Source: Acidimicrobiaceae bacterium
GTDB taxonomy: Bacteria > Actinomycetota > Acidimicrobiia > Acidimicrobiales > Bog-793
Length of the DNA stretch: 16,486 nucleotides
Reading direction: 5' to 3'
Assembly (NCBI GenBank): GCA_025463965.1
Contig: JAODBN010000377.1
Location: 1-16,486, forward strand
This document shows, piece after piece, positions 1 through 8,710 of this stretch; the first letter of the stretch is position 1; each line of letters starts with the position of its first letter. The notes under the pieces were generated by a model. The model did not search any database, had not been told where the DNA came from, and saw only the letters and a program-made list of their open reading frames with translations. The translations under genes and the position numbers were made by a program.

Positions 1-1251
1 CTGCCACCAGGTGTCAACGATCGGGGCCTTCCCGCCGCCGATCACCTCCCGGTACCACATCCAGGCCTCGGGATTGATCGGCTCGCCGACGGTGCCGAGC
101 AGGCGCAGGCTCGACAGGTCATGGCGGGCGGGGTACTCGTCGCCCCACTTCATGAAGGTCCGGATCGAGGTGGGTGCGGTGTAGAGCAAGCTGACCCGGT
201 ACCGCTCGACGATCTCCCAGAAGAGGTCCTTGTCCGGGTACTGCGGAGCGCCCTCGTAGAGCACCGAGGTCGCCCCGTTGGCGAGCGGTCCGTAGACGAC
301 GTAGCTGTGACCGGTCACCCAGCCGATGTCCGCGGTGCACCAGTAGACGTCTTCGGCCTCGTGGAGGTCGAAGACCATCCGGTGGGTGGCCGACGCCCCG
401 GTGAGATAGCCGCCGCAAGTGTGCACGATCCCCTTCGGCTTGGCGGTCGTGCCGGAGGTGTAGAGCAGGTACAGCAGGTCCTCCGAGTCGCACTCGGTAG
501 CGGGGCGCTCGGCGCTTTGGTGGGGGACGAGGTCGTGGTACCAGACGTCGCGCCCCTCGGTCATCGTCACCTCGTTCTCGGTGCGGCGGACCACGAGCAC
601 CGAGGAGATGGAAGGACAGCGGTCGACGGCTACGTCGGCCATCTGCTTGAGCGGGACCACCTGGCCGCCGCGCCACGCCCCGTCGCACGTGATGAGCACC
701 TTGGCCTCGGCATCGTTGATGCGATCCGCGAGCGCGTCGGACGAGAAGCCCCCGAACACGACCGAGTGGGGCGCCCCGAGTCGCGCGCAGGCCAGAAGAG
801 CGGCGGGCAGCTCGGGCACCATGCCCATGTAGATGGCCACCCGATCGCCCTTTTCGACGCCGAGCTCCGCCAGCGCGTTGGCGAGGCGGCAGACCTCGGA
901 GTGCAGTTGGGCGTAGGTGATGGTCTTGCGGTCGCCGGGCTCGCCCTCCCAGTAGTAGGCGATGCGCTCGGGATGGTCCCCGAGGTGGCGGTCGAGACAG
1001 CTCTCGGTGACGTTCAACCTGCCGCCGACGAACCATTTGGCAAAGGGGGCGCCCGACCAGTCGAGCACCTGGTCCCAGTGGGCCCTCCACACGAGGCGCT
1101 CGGCCTTGCGGGCCCAGTAGGCCTCGAAGTTGGCGCCCTCTTCGTAGATCGCCTCGGAGTTGACGATGGCGCGCTTGGCAAACTCGGGGGGCGGCGGGAA
1201 CTTCCGTTGCTCGTCGAAGAGCGCTTCGATGGTCCGGTCCGATGAGCTCAC
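1..1251 (-). CDS. acs: Acetyl-CoA synthetase, N-terminal part (gene runs off the left edge)
   Basis: This enzyme activates acetate to acetyl-CoA through acetyl-AMP in the cytoplasm. The window holds 417 codons of a family usually about 650 residues long, so the C-terminal domain with the catalytic lysine is outside. Residues about 40-90 form the ACAS N-terminal region (FEAYW...LNVTESCLDRHL). The adenylate-forming core follows: the phosphate-binding loop YTSGTTAKPKG at 264-274, GTVGEPINPEAW at 386-397, and DTWWQ at the edge. The loop has Ala where the textbook form has Gly (TTGKPKG); I believe this is a tolerated variant. The GTG start at 1251 was chosen because a GGGGAGG ribosome binding site lies 6 bases upstream. 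An in-frame TTG at 1257 is less well placed. The gene has its own promoter and is separated from rpoD by 184 bases. Propionyl-CoA synthetase is the main alternative. Confidence 0.93.
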   Translation of the reverse strand, partial: MSSSDRTIEALFDEQRKFPPPPEFAKRAIVNSEAIYEEGANFEAYWARKAERLVWRAHWDQVLDWSGAPFAKWFVGGRLNVTESCLDRHLGDHPERIAYYWEGEPGDRKTITYAQLHSEVCRLANALAELGVEKGDRVAIYMGMVPELPAALLACARLGAPHSVVFGGFSSDALADRINDAEAKVLITCDGAWRGGQVVPLKQMADVAVDRCPSISSVLVVRRTENEVTMTEGRDVWYHDLVPHQSAERPATECDSEDLLYLLYTSGTTAKPKGIVHTCGGYLTGASATHRMVFDLHEAEDVYWCTADIGWVTGHSYVVYGPLANGATSVLYEGAPQYPDKDLFWEIVERYRVSLLYTAPTSIRTFMKWGDEYPARHDLSSLRLLGTVGEPINPEAWMWYREVIGGGKAPIVDTWWQ

Positions 1252-1257
1252 GCACAA

Positions 1258-1264
1258 CCTCCCC
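1258..1264 (-). promoter_or_regulatory. Ribosome binding site of acs
   Basis: On the minus strand this reads GGGGAGG, 6 bases before the GTG at 1251. It decides the start in favour of that GTG over the in-frame TTG at 1257. Confidence 0.6.
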
Positions 1265-1365
1265 GTCACACCCCGGCCGGCCGCGCTGCCGGTTCCCGGG
1301 GTTCCCCCTGCATGTTGCGCGCTCTCTCCGATCCGCCCGCGTGTCTCCCGGCGCGGCGTTTCCTA

Positions 1366-1394
1366 TTTATACGACCGGATCAGCGCCCCGACAA
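1366..1394 (-). promoter_or_regulatory. Sigma-70/HrdB-type promoter of acs
   Basis: The minus strand reads TTGTCG (1394-1389), a spacer of exactly 17 bases, then TATAAA (1371-1366). This matches 4 of 6 and 5 of 6 positions of the housekeeping consensus. It stands out as an AT-rich patch in very GC-rich DNA. Transcription would start near 1359, giving a leader of about 108 bases before the acs GTG. The rest of the 184-base gap between rpoD and acs shows no gene and no clear terminator. Confidence 0.55.
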
Positions 1395-1435
1395 GGACTC
1401 GTTCGCACCTGTTGCAAGCACTGGCGGACAAGGGA

Positions 1436-2512
1436 TCAGTCCGCTTCGAGGTAGTCGCGAAGCGGGCGAGAGAGGGTCGGCTGGCGGAGCTTCGCAAGCG
1501 TCTTGGTCTCGATCTGTCGCACCCGCTCTCGGGTGACCCCGAAGATCTTGCCGACCTCCTCGAGGGTCCGGATTCGCCCGTCGTCGAGCCCGAAGCGAAG
1601 CCGCACGACCTCCTGCTCTCGATCCGACAGCTCGAGCAGGACGCGCTGGACTGCCTCGTTCAAGAGCACCCGGGTGGCGGCGTCGACCGGCACCTCCGCC
1701 CCTTGGTCCTCGATCAGATCCGAGAGGCTGAAGTCGTCCTCGTCGCCGATGGGCTGCTCGAGGGAGATCGTGTCCTGGCTGATCCGCTGGATCTCGCGGA
1801 CGCGCTCGGCGGGGAACTCGATGCGCTCGGCGATCTCTTCGACGGTCGGCTCGCGGCCGAGCTGCTGGGAGAGCTGGCGCTGGACCCGCACCACCTTGTT
1901 GATCGTCTCGACGACGTGGACCGGGATGCGGATTGTCCGGGCCTGGTCGGCGACCGCACGCGTGATGGCCTGGCGGATCCACCACGTCGCGTAGGTCGAG
2001 AACTTGAAGCCCCGTCGGTAGTCGAACTTCTCGACCGCTCGCATCAGGCCGAGGTTGCCTTCCTGGATCAGGTCCAAGAAGGCCATCCCGCGGTTGCGGT
2101 ACCGCTTGGCGATCGAGACGACGAGGCGCAGGTTCGCTTCGGTGAGCAGGTCCTTGGCCTCTTGGCCCTGGGTGACCTCCGACTGGGCCTGGCGACGGTC
2201 CTCGTCGTTCGGGCGCCGACCCTCGGTCGACCGTTCCCAGGCGGCCAGCCGCTCGGCCGCCTCGTGTCCCGTCTCGATCCGCTGGGCGCAGAGCACCTCG
2301 AGCTCGGCCGACAACAGCGAGACGCGTCCGATCTCGCGCAGGTAGCTGCGGACGGGGTCGCCCGCGGAACCCGCGCTGTGCGACAAGCTCCCCGAGCGCA
2401 GCGCCCGGAGCGCCTCGTCGCCTTCGAGGTCCTCGGCGCTGGCGTGCTCGCGCCGGGTCCGTGGTCGTCTCGGGGTCTGTGCCCCGCCGTCCAACGCCTC
2501 GCTCGCGCTCAT
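1436..2512 (-). CDS. rpoD: Principal RNA polymerase sigma factor (SigA/HrdB type)
   Basis: This is the primary sigma-70 factor, which directs RNA polymerase to -10/-35 promoters. The chosen start gives 358 residues. Region 1.2 is at about 52-80 (DPVRSYLREIG). Region 2 is nearly textbook at about 126-206, including NLRLVVSIAKRY, FLDLIQEGNLGL and FSTYATWWIRQAI. Region 3 is at about 207-275. Region 4 runs about 283-355 with the helix-turn-helix GKIFGVTRERVRQIE. The first 50 residues are charged and low in complexity, with no region 1.1 visible. The ATG at 2512 shares its A with the dnaG stop (TGATG) and follows a GGAGG, so translation is probably coupled. An in-frame ATG at 2563, inside dnaG, is less likely. 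Strong conservation of regions 2.4 and 4.2 favours the housekeeping factor over a group 2 paralogue. Confidence 0.95.
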   Translation of the reverse strand: MSASEALDGGAQTPRRPRTRREHASAEDLEGDEALRALRSGSLSHSAGSAGDPVRSYLREIGRVSLLSAELEVLCAQRIETGHEAAERLAAWERSTEGRRPNDEDRRQAQSEVTQGQEAKDLLTEANLRLVVSIAKRYRNRGMAFLDLIQEGNLGLMRAVEKFDYRRGFKFSTYATWWIRQAITRAVADQARTIRIPVHVVETINKVVRVQRQLSQQLGREPTVEEIAERIEFPAERVREIQRISQDTISLEQPIGDEDDFSLSDLIEDQGAEVPVDAATRVLLNEAVQRVLLELSDREQEVVRLRFGLDDGRIRTLEEVGKIFGVTRERVRQIETKTLAKLRQPTLSRPLRDYLEAD

Positions 2513-4752
2513 CAGCCCTCCAGCCCGGGGCTTTCTCCCAGCCGTTGACGCTGCGCCAGCCACGCTACCAACCTCCCCGCCGCCTCCAACGCGGCAGCGC
2601 TCCCCGCCTCGGAGCCGCCGAGCGAGGTCATGGTCATCAGCTCACGCGACAGCCACCCCACGGCCTCATTCGTTGCCGCGAACCGCTCTCGATCGGAGTC
2701 GGCGGTCAGGCGGGCCTCGGACTGCAGCTCTCGAAGCACCGCCTGGCCTGCCGCCGCGACGAGCTGCAACACCGTTCCCGTCGGGTCGAGGTCCTCGGCG
2801 CCGCCGCTCGCTGCCAGGCGGGCGAGCAGCTCGGCTGCCGCGGGGTCCGCGGCATCGATCGCCTCGTGCAGCTGAGCGGCCTCCCCGAGGGCACTGAACG
2901 CGGCCCGCTGGACCGGGTCGATGAAGCACGCTAGGTCGAGCAGCTGGGCGACCTCGCTCGGACGGTGGATGGCGAGCAGCAGCGCGTCGCGTCCGGGCCG
3001 TGGCCCTTCGGCGACGGCTTGTCCTGCCCGCGATCCCTCGACGCGCCCCCTTGGTCCGCCCGGCGCCTCGCGGCCGGGACCACCGTCGCTCGTCGGGCGA
3101 CCGGACGCTCGGGTGCTCTCCCCGGCGGCCGCCCGGCTCTCTTTGGCCGGGCGATCGGAGCGGGGAGCGAAGACGCCCACCGGCGCGCCGTCGAGGTCGA
3201 GCTCGCCCGGCTCGTCCTCGTAGCGGCCGTCGTCCTCGTAGGGCGGTGGCTCGCCCTCGCTCACGGGCGGGGCGCCGCCGTCGGCGTCGGGACGGGAAGC
3301 GACAGGGGCGCCCGTCGGACGCCGCGCGCTTTGCCCGCGGGCCCCCTTGACCGGCTCGGGCTGGCCCTTTGGCTCGTGAACTTGGCGCTGGGTGGGCGCG
3401 CTCCGTCGGACGGAAGCGCTCGCCTCGTCCCTCGCCCGTCGCTCGGCTGCCCGGCGCGCCTCCTCGAGCAACGGGCGCAGCCGCTCGGTGTCTTGGCGCG
3501 TCCGGTCCGCCACGAGCAACAGGTACTGGTCCCGGATGAGGGCGTTCGGGTGCTCGCCGATCGCCGAGAGCGCGGCGTCGAGCGCACGGACGCGCCCTTC
3601 TGGGGTACTCAAGTCGGCTTCCGACAGCGCGCGTTCGACGCGGAAGCCGAGGAAGGGCTTGGCATTCTGCACGGCCGCGGCGAGGGCGGCGGGGTCCTGT
3701 CGGGAGAGCTCGCCGGGGTCGCTCCCCGCAGGCAGCTCGGCGACGGCCAGCTCGAGCTCGTGGCGGCGCTCCCACTCGTACAGCCGGGCCGCCGCTCGCT
3801 GGCCGGCCTTGTCGGCGTCGAAGGCGAGGATGACGCGTTTGGCGAAGCGCCCGAGCAGGCGCAGGTGCTCCTCGGTGAGCGAGGTGCCGCACGTCGCCAC
3901 CGCGAGCGGAACACCGGCCGAGAAGAAGCCGATGACGTCCGTATAGCCCTCGCAGACGACGACCTCACCGACGCGCGCCACCTCCGCCTTGGCCCAGTTG
4001 AGGCCGTAGAGCGTGCGGCGCTTTTGGTAGATCGGCGACTCGGGGGAGTTGCGGTACTTCGGCCCCGGGTCATAGGTGCTCGTTCGCAGCTCCGGGGGAA
4101 GGACCCGCCCGCCGAGGGCGATCGGGCGCCCCGCGGGGTCCGAGATCGGAAAGACCACCCGTTCGCGAAGCGTGTCCACGAGCCGGCCCCGGCTCCCCTC
4201 GTGGGCGAGCCCCGCCGCCCGCATGAGGCTGGCCGGGCGCCGCAGCGCCTTCACGAGCTCGTCGTAGCCGGCGGGGGCGAAGCCGATGCCGAAGCGGCGG
4301 ACCACGTCGCCGTCGTAGCCGCGCGAGCGCAGGTAATGGCGAGCGCGTCCGGCGTCGGGATGCTCGAGCAACCGTTGGTGGTAGAAGGCCGCCGCGGCGC
4401 TGACCACCTCCATCAGCTGCTGGCGCCGGCCGCGCTCGGCAGCCGCTCCTGGGTCCGCGTCGTCGCGCACGGCCAATCCCGCGCGCGCCGCGAGGCGCTC
4501 GACCGCCTCGACGAAGTCACAGCCCTCCGTGGCCCGCACGAAGCTGATGGCGTCGCCTCGTGCCTGGCAGCCGAAGCAGTAGTACAGGCCCTCCTCGGCG
4601 TTGACCGAGAACGAGGGCGAGCGCTCGCCGTGGAAGGGGCACAGCCCCACGAAGCGCCGGCCCACCCGCTTCAAGGCGGTGTGCTCGCCGACGAGGTCGG
4701 CCAGGTCCGTCGCGGCCCGCACCCGGGCGACGTCCTCGTCGGGGATGGCCAT
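2512..4752 (-). CDS. dnaG: DNA primase
   Basis: The primase makes RNA primers at the replication fork. At 746 residues it is longer than the usual 600-650. The N-terminal CHC2 zinc domain has C38, H41, C59 and C62. The catalytic core follows, with FGIGFAP at 155-161, PKYRNSPESPIY at 231-242 and the TOPRIM acidic residues in CEGYTD (E268) and DAD (312-314). Residues about 440-587 are a Pro/Gly/Arg/Glu-rich linker that looks disordered and accounts for the extra length. The C-terminal helical part (about 588-746) should be the DnaB-binding domain. rpoD follows with a one-base overlap, an arrangement like the end of the macromolecular synthesis operon. The ATG at 4752 is the first good start after the divergent intergenic region. 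Confidence 0.96.
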   Translation of the reverse strand: MAIPDEDVARVRAATDLADLVGEHTALKRVGRRFVGLCPFHGERSPSFSVNAEEGLYYCFGCQARGDAISFVRATEGCDFVEAVERLAARAGLAVRDDADPGAAAERGRRQQLMEVVSAAAAFYHQRLLEHPDAGRARHYLRSRGYDGDVVRRFGIGFAPAGYDELVKALRRPASLMRAAGLAHEGSRGRLVDTLRERVVFPISDPAGRPIALGGRVLPPELRTSTYDPGPKYRNSPESPIYQKRRTLYGLNWAKAEVARVGEVVVCEGYTDVIGFFSAGVPLAVATCGTSLTEEHLRLLGRFAKRVILAFDADKAGQRAAARLYEWERRHELELAVAELPAGSDPGELSRQDPAALAAAVQNAKPFLGFRVERALSEADLSTPEGRVRALDAALSAIGEHPNALIRDQYLLLVADRTRQDTERLRPLLEEARRAAERRARDEASASVRRSAPTQRQVHEPKGQPEPVKGARGQSARRPTGAPVASRPDADGGAPPVSEGEPPPYEDDGRYEDEPGELDLDGAPVGVFAPRSDRPAKESRAAAGESTRASGRPTSDGGPGREAPGGPRGRVEGSRAGQAVAEGPRPGRDALLLAIHRPSEVAQLLDLACFIDPVQRAAFSALGEAAQLHEAIDAADPAAAELLARLAASGGAEDLDPTGTVLQLVAAAGQAVLRELQSEARLTADSDRERFAATNEAVGWLSRELMTMTSLGGSEAGSAAALEAAGRLVAWLAQRQRLGESPGLEG

Positions 4753-4821
4753 GACCCCGGACGGTACCGCTTCGACAGCTCGGCCGGTCGGGCGCTCGGC
4801 GGCTCGAGCGGACGTTGCTCC

Positions 4822-4850
4822 TTGTCCCCCCGGCCGCCGGCCCCTAGCTT
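4822..4850 (+). promoter_or_regulatory. Possible promoter of the effector-like/YbjN pair
   Basis: TTGTCC (4822-4827), 17 bases, then TAGCTT (4845-4850). The -10 keeps only the most important T-A-T positions, so the match is weak. The spacing is ideal and the -35 resembles the one before acs. It lies in the 132-base gap between the divergent dnaG and the gene at 4885, giving a leader of about 28 bases. I saw no convincing dnaG promoter in this gap. Confidence 0.35.
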
Positions 4851-4884
4851 TGAGGACCAGGTCACCAGGGCTAGGGACGAGGCG

Positions 4885-6762
4885 ATGCGAGAGCGGTCAG
4901 TGGAGAAGTCCAAGCAGGTCGCCACCCCCGAGTCTTCCGGGCGTTCCAAGGAGCCAGAGAAGGTGGCAGAGGACTCGGCCTACGGGGCGCTCGCCGTGCT
5001 CTCGCGCCCGGGCGACCAGGCGGCGCGACCGCCGAGCCCCGCGGGGGTCCTCGGACTGCAGCGGCTGGCCGGAAACCAGGCAACCGCCGCACTGATCGGG
5101 CGACGCTCGGGAACGAGGCGCGTGGCGGTCCAGCGCGTGACCAAAGAGGACGTCGAGGCGGGCAACAGCGTCGTCGGCAACACGCTCAGCGGCCTGACGA
5201 ACGTCGGCCAGATCACGACCGCGCCGGGCAGCGACAACGTGGGAGGAAGCGTCGGCCAGGCCGGTGGCGGCCTGGCTGGCGCCCTCGGCAGCCTCACGTC
5301 CGGCGTGAGCGCGGTCACCGCCCACAAGCGCAGGAAAGAAGAGAGCGAGCACTACAAGAAGGCGAAGCAGGGGGGCAAGAAGGACCAGATGCGCGCCCGG
5401 GAGCGCCGCCGAGACATCGCGCACGGCGACTTCGCCCAGAACACCACCCAGACCGTCAGTGGCGTCGGGGCGACGGTCACGGGAGGGCTCGGCGTTGCCT
5501 CGGCGATCGGCACGGTGGGCACGACGGCGGGCAGCGTCGCCGGCGTCGTCGGTGGGGCGATCACCGCACCGCTGTCGGCGTACACGATGATCCGCCAGAG
5601 CGTGCGCGCCCACAAACAGCGCGAGCGGGTCAACCGCCTGGCAAAGAACGAGAAGGCGCGCAAGCTCAGTGACGACGCCCTGAACCCCTCAAAGCTCCTC
5701 TCGCGACACGCCACCAGCAAGGACAAGCTGGAAGAGGCCAAGCAGCACCACGCCAAGACCCAAGAGACCCACGACGCGATCGACAGGGACTACCGGGTCG
5801 AGCAGCTGCAGCTCGTTCGGCTCCGAGAGCTCCAGAAGGGCGCGACCGAGCGACGGACCCAGGCGTTCGCCACCTTCCGAGCCGACGAGGGCGACGCCGA
5901 GCAGTCCCAGGCCAACCTGGGATCGCTCCAGGGAATCGACGCCGAGCTCGGTGAGCTCTCCACGATGATCGAGACCAAGGAGAAGACGATCGCCGAGCTG
6001 TCGCGCCAGCTCGAGGTGGCGCGCCTCGACCTCGACTCGTCCGGCCAGACCCTGCAGAGCCACACCGATACCGAGTCGGAGCACAAGCAGGACGCAGAGA
6101 AGCAGACCGACATGCAACGCGAGTCGGAGACCTCGGGCCACCTCAACGAAGCGGGCACCAACGAGGGGATGCCCACGCTCGACCAGATCTCGGAGTACGC
6201 GCTCAAGAAGAACCGCCGCGGCCATGCCCGCCGTACCCTCGGGGCCGTCGCCGGCGCCGTGGGACTCGTCGGCGGTGCGGTTGGGATCGCCGGCGCGGTC
6301 GAGACGCTGAAGGGCAACGCCGGGCTCGCCACGAACCTCGGCATCGGCGCGGCCGTCGTCGGCGGCGTCGCCGCGGCGATCGGCATCGGCGTCGGCATCT
6401 GGAAGGCGGTGAGCTACTTCCGAAAGCGCAAGGCGCAGGCGCAGGCGATCGAGAAGGCCACGCCCGGCACCGAGATCGGCTTCATGGACCGCTACAGCCC
6501 GCTCCGCTCGAAGGTGAGCCAGTCCACGCAGCGCAAGCACTATGCGACCGCGCTCTACGTCTACGCCACCAAGGGCATCGAATCCCAGCGCCGTGAGGCC
6601 GCTCGCATCCTGGCCGCGCTCGACCCGAAGGGCCCGTGGGCGAAAAAGGACCCGGCCACCGGTGAGCTCGTCGGTCTCCAGGAGGCGGTCGGCCCGACGG
6701 CGCAGGCGGAGAAGGACACCATCATCGCCCACTTCATGGACAAGATGGCGTCTGGCGGGTGA
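4885..6762 (+). CDS. Putative eCIS-associated effector: LQRLAGN motif, Gly/Ala-rich hydrophobic segments and coiled coil
   Basis: A 625-residue protein I cannot assign to a named family. Residues 58-70 read LQRLAGNQATAAL and 82-84 VQR. This resembles the short LQRxxGNxA motif near the start of many actinobacterial proteins encoded with extracellular contractile injection systems, often ahead of a DUF4157 domain. Here there is no HExxH metalloprotease motif. Three Gly/Ala-rich stretches (about 94-145, 186-236, 452-511) are each followed by a Lys/Arg-rich helix. Between the second and third lies a long charged helical part (about 275-412) that looks like a coiled coil. There is no signal peptide. 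The frame stays open far upstream only because it runs opposite GC-rich dnaG. The ATG at 4885 was chosen because it lies just after the gap and follows AGGGACGAGG. The next gene overlaps its stop. A membrane-inserting toxin or a structural protein are both possible; function is unproven. Confidence 0.7.
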   Translation: MRERSVEKSKQVATPESSGRSKEPEKVAEDSAYGALAVLSRPGDQAARPPSPAGVLGLQRLAGNQATAALIGRRSGTRRVAVQRVTKEDVEAGNSVVGNTLSGLTNVGQITTAPGSDNVGGSVGQAGGGLAGALGSLTSGVSAVTAHKRRKEESEHYKKAKQGGKKDQMRARERRRDIAHGDFAQNTTQTVSGVGATVTGGLGVASAIGTVGTTAGSVAGVVGGAITAPLSAYTMIRQSVRAHKQRERVNRLAKNEKARKLSDDALNPSKLLSRHATSKDKLEEAKQHHAKTQETHDAIDRDYRVEQLQLVRLRELQKGATERRTQAFATFRADEGDAEQSQANLGSLQGIDAELGELSTMIETKEKTIAELSRQLEVARLDLDSSGQTLQSHTDTESEHKQDAEKQTDMQRESETSGHLNEAGTNEGMPTLDQISEYALKKNRRGHARRTLGAVAGAVGLVGGAVGIAGAVETLKGNAGLATNLGIGAAVVGGVAAAIGIGVGIWKAVSYFRKRKAQAQAIEKATPGTEIGFMDRYSPLRSKVSQSTQRKHYATALYVYATKGIESQRREAARILAALDPKGPWAKKDPATGELVGLQEAVGPTAQAEKDTIIAHFMDKMASGG

Positions 6763-7283
6763 GCGGCGCCTCGAGCGCCGGCTCTAGCGTTCAGCAGCTT
6801 CTCCTCGGCGCGAGCAGCGCCGTTCTGTCCGAGCTCGGCTGGAGCGGCGCGGGCGAGGTCGAGGACGGCACGCTGTTCGCTGCGTACACCGGCGCGAGCG
6901 GCGAGAGCTGGGTGGTGGTCGCCGACACCTTCGCCGACCAGGACCTGCTGCTCGTCTACTCGCTGGCCCCCGAGCCGGTGGCGCCCGAGCGGCGAGAAGC
7001 GGTCGCCGAGTACCTCACCCGGGCGAACGACGGCCTCCCGCGGGCGTGCTTCGAGATCGACCTCGAGACCGGCGTGGTGCGCTGTCGCACCTGGCTCGAC
7101 GTGGAAGGGCTCGACGTGGCCGCCCTCGACGCCGACGGCTACCTCCTGCCGCTCGTGCGCCGGGTGCTGCTGGCGAACGTCGCCACCTTCGACCTGTTCT
7201 TCTCGGGCCTGCGTGCGGTGGAGGCGGGAAGTTCGACCCCGACCGAGGCAGACGCTGCGGTGCAGGCCGGCCCCGACAGCTGA
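6759..7283 (+). CDS. YbjN-like protein (type III chaperone-like fold), partner of the preceding gene
   Basis: A 174-residue, acidic, soluble protein. Its order of features fits the YbjN family: an N-terminal helix, a strand with W51-VVVAD, a PxxxRxxVAEYLTRAN segment at about 75-90, then CFEIDLETGVVRCRT at 97-111 and a C-terminal helix. YbjN domains share a fold with CesT-type secretion chaperones, and several are thought to bind partner proteins. The GTG start lies inside the stop of the previous gene (GTGA, four bases shared), so the two are almost certainly co-translated. By inference this is a dedicated chaperone or immunity-type partner of the 625-residue protein. Family assignment is by eye. 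Confidence 0.65.
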   Translation: MSGASSAGSSVQQLLLGASSAVLSELGWSGAGEVEDGTLFAAYTGASGESWVVVADTFADQDLLLVYSLAPEPVAPERREAVAEYLTRANDGLPRACFEIDLETGVVRCRTWLDVEGLDVAALDADGYLLPLVRRVLLANVATFDLFFSGLRAVEAGSSTPTEADAAVQAGPDS

Positions 7284-7285
7284 GC

Positions 7286-7302
7286 GCGCCCGAACCGGGC
7301 GC
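7286..7302. terminator. Hairpin between convergent genes
   Basis: GCGCCCG-AAC-CGGGCGC, a perfect 7-base-pair GC stem with a 3-base loop. It lies 3 bases after the stop of the plus-strand YbjN-like gene and 27 bases past the stop of minus-strand glyS. There is no U-tract on either strand, which is common for terminators in high-GC actinobacteria. It could serve both convergent units. Confidence 0.5.
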
Positions 7303-7328
7303 AAGCTGGTTGGCGCAGCGGGTTCGCT

Positions 7329-8663
<1,335 letters not shown>

Positions 8664-8670
8664 GGGGGCG

Positions 8671-8676
8671 AGGATA
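8671..8676 (-). promoter_or_regulatory. Possible -10 element of a leaderless glyS transcript
   Basis: The minus strand reads TATCCT, 7 bases before the glyS ATG, which puts the expected start of transcription on the ATG itself. No -35 is evident. The rest of the 47-base gap to the upstream gene is featureless. Confidence 0.35.
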
Positions 8677-8710
8677 CCCGGGGCCTGGCAGTCCTCCCGT
8701 GGGGCGCTTG

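Noticed and set aside
793..825. Acs ATP-loop substitution TTAKPKG (position 444-ish on the minus strand region) as an inactivating change; also nearby codons checked
   Set aside because: The surrounding motif is intact and I believe Ala at this place occurs in other actinobacterial Acs proteins, so it is noted only in the gene entry.
1160..2548. 462-codon plus-strand frame opposite rpoD
   Set aside because: Antisense to the sigma factor, whose regions 1.2-4.2 are intact.
2965..4884. Open frame of 640 codons in front of the LQRLAGN protein
   Set aside because: It lies opposite dnaG, whose domains are clear. High GC removes stop codons from this antisense frame. The gene starts at 4885.
4885..6762. 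DUF4157 metalloprotease
   Set aside because: The N-terminal motif resembles such proteins, but no HExxH is present anywhere in the 625 residues.
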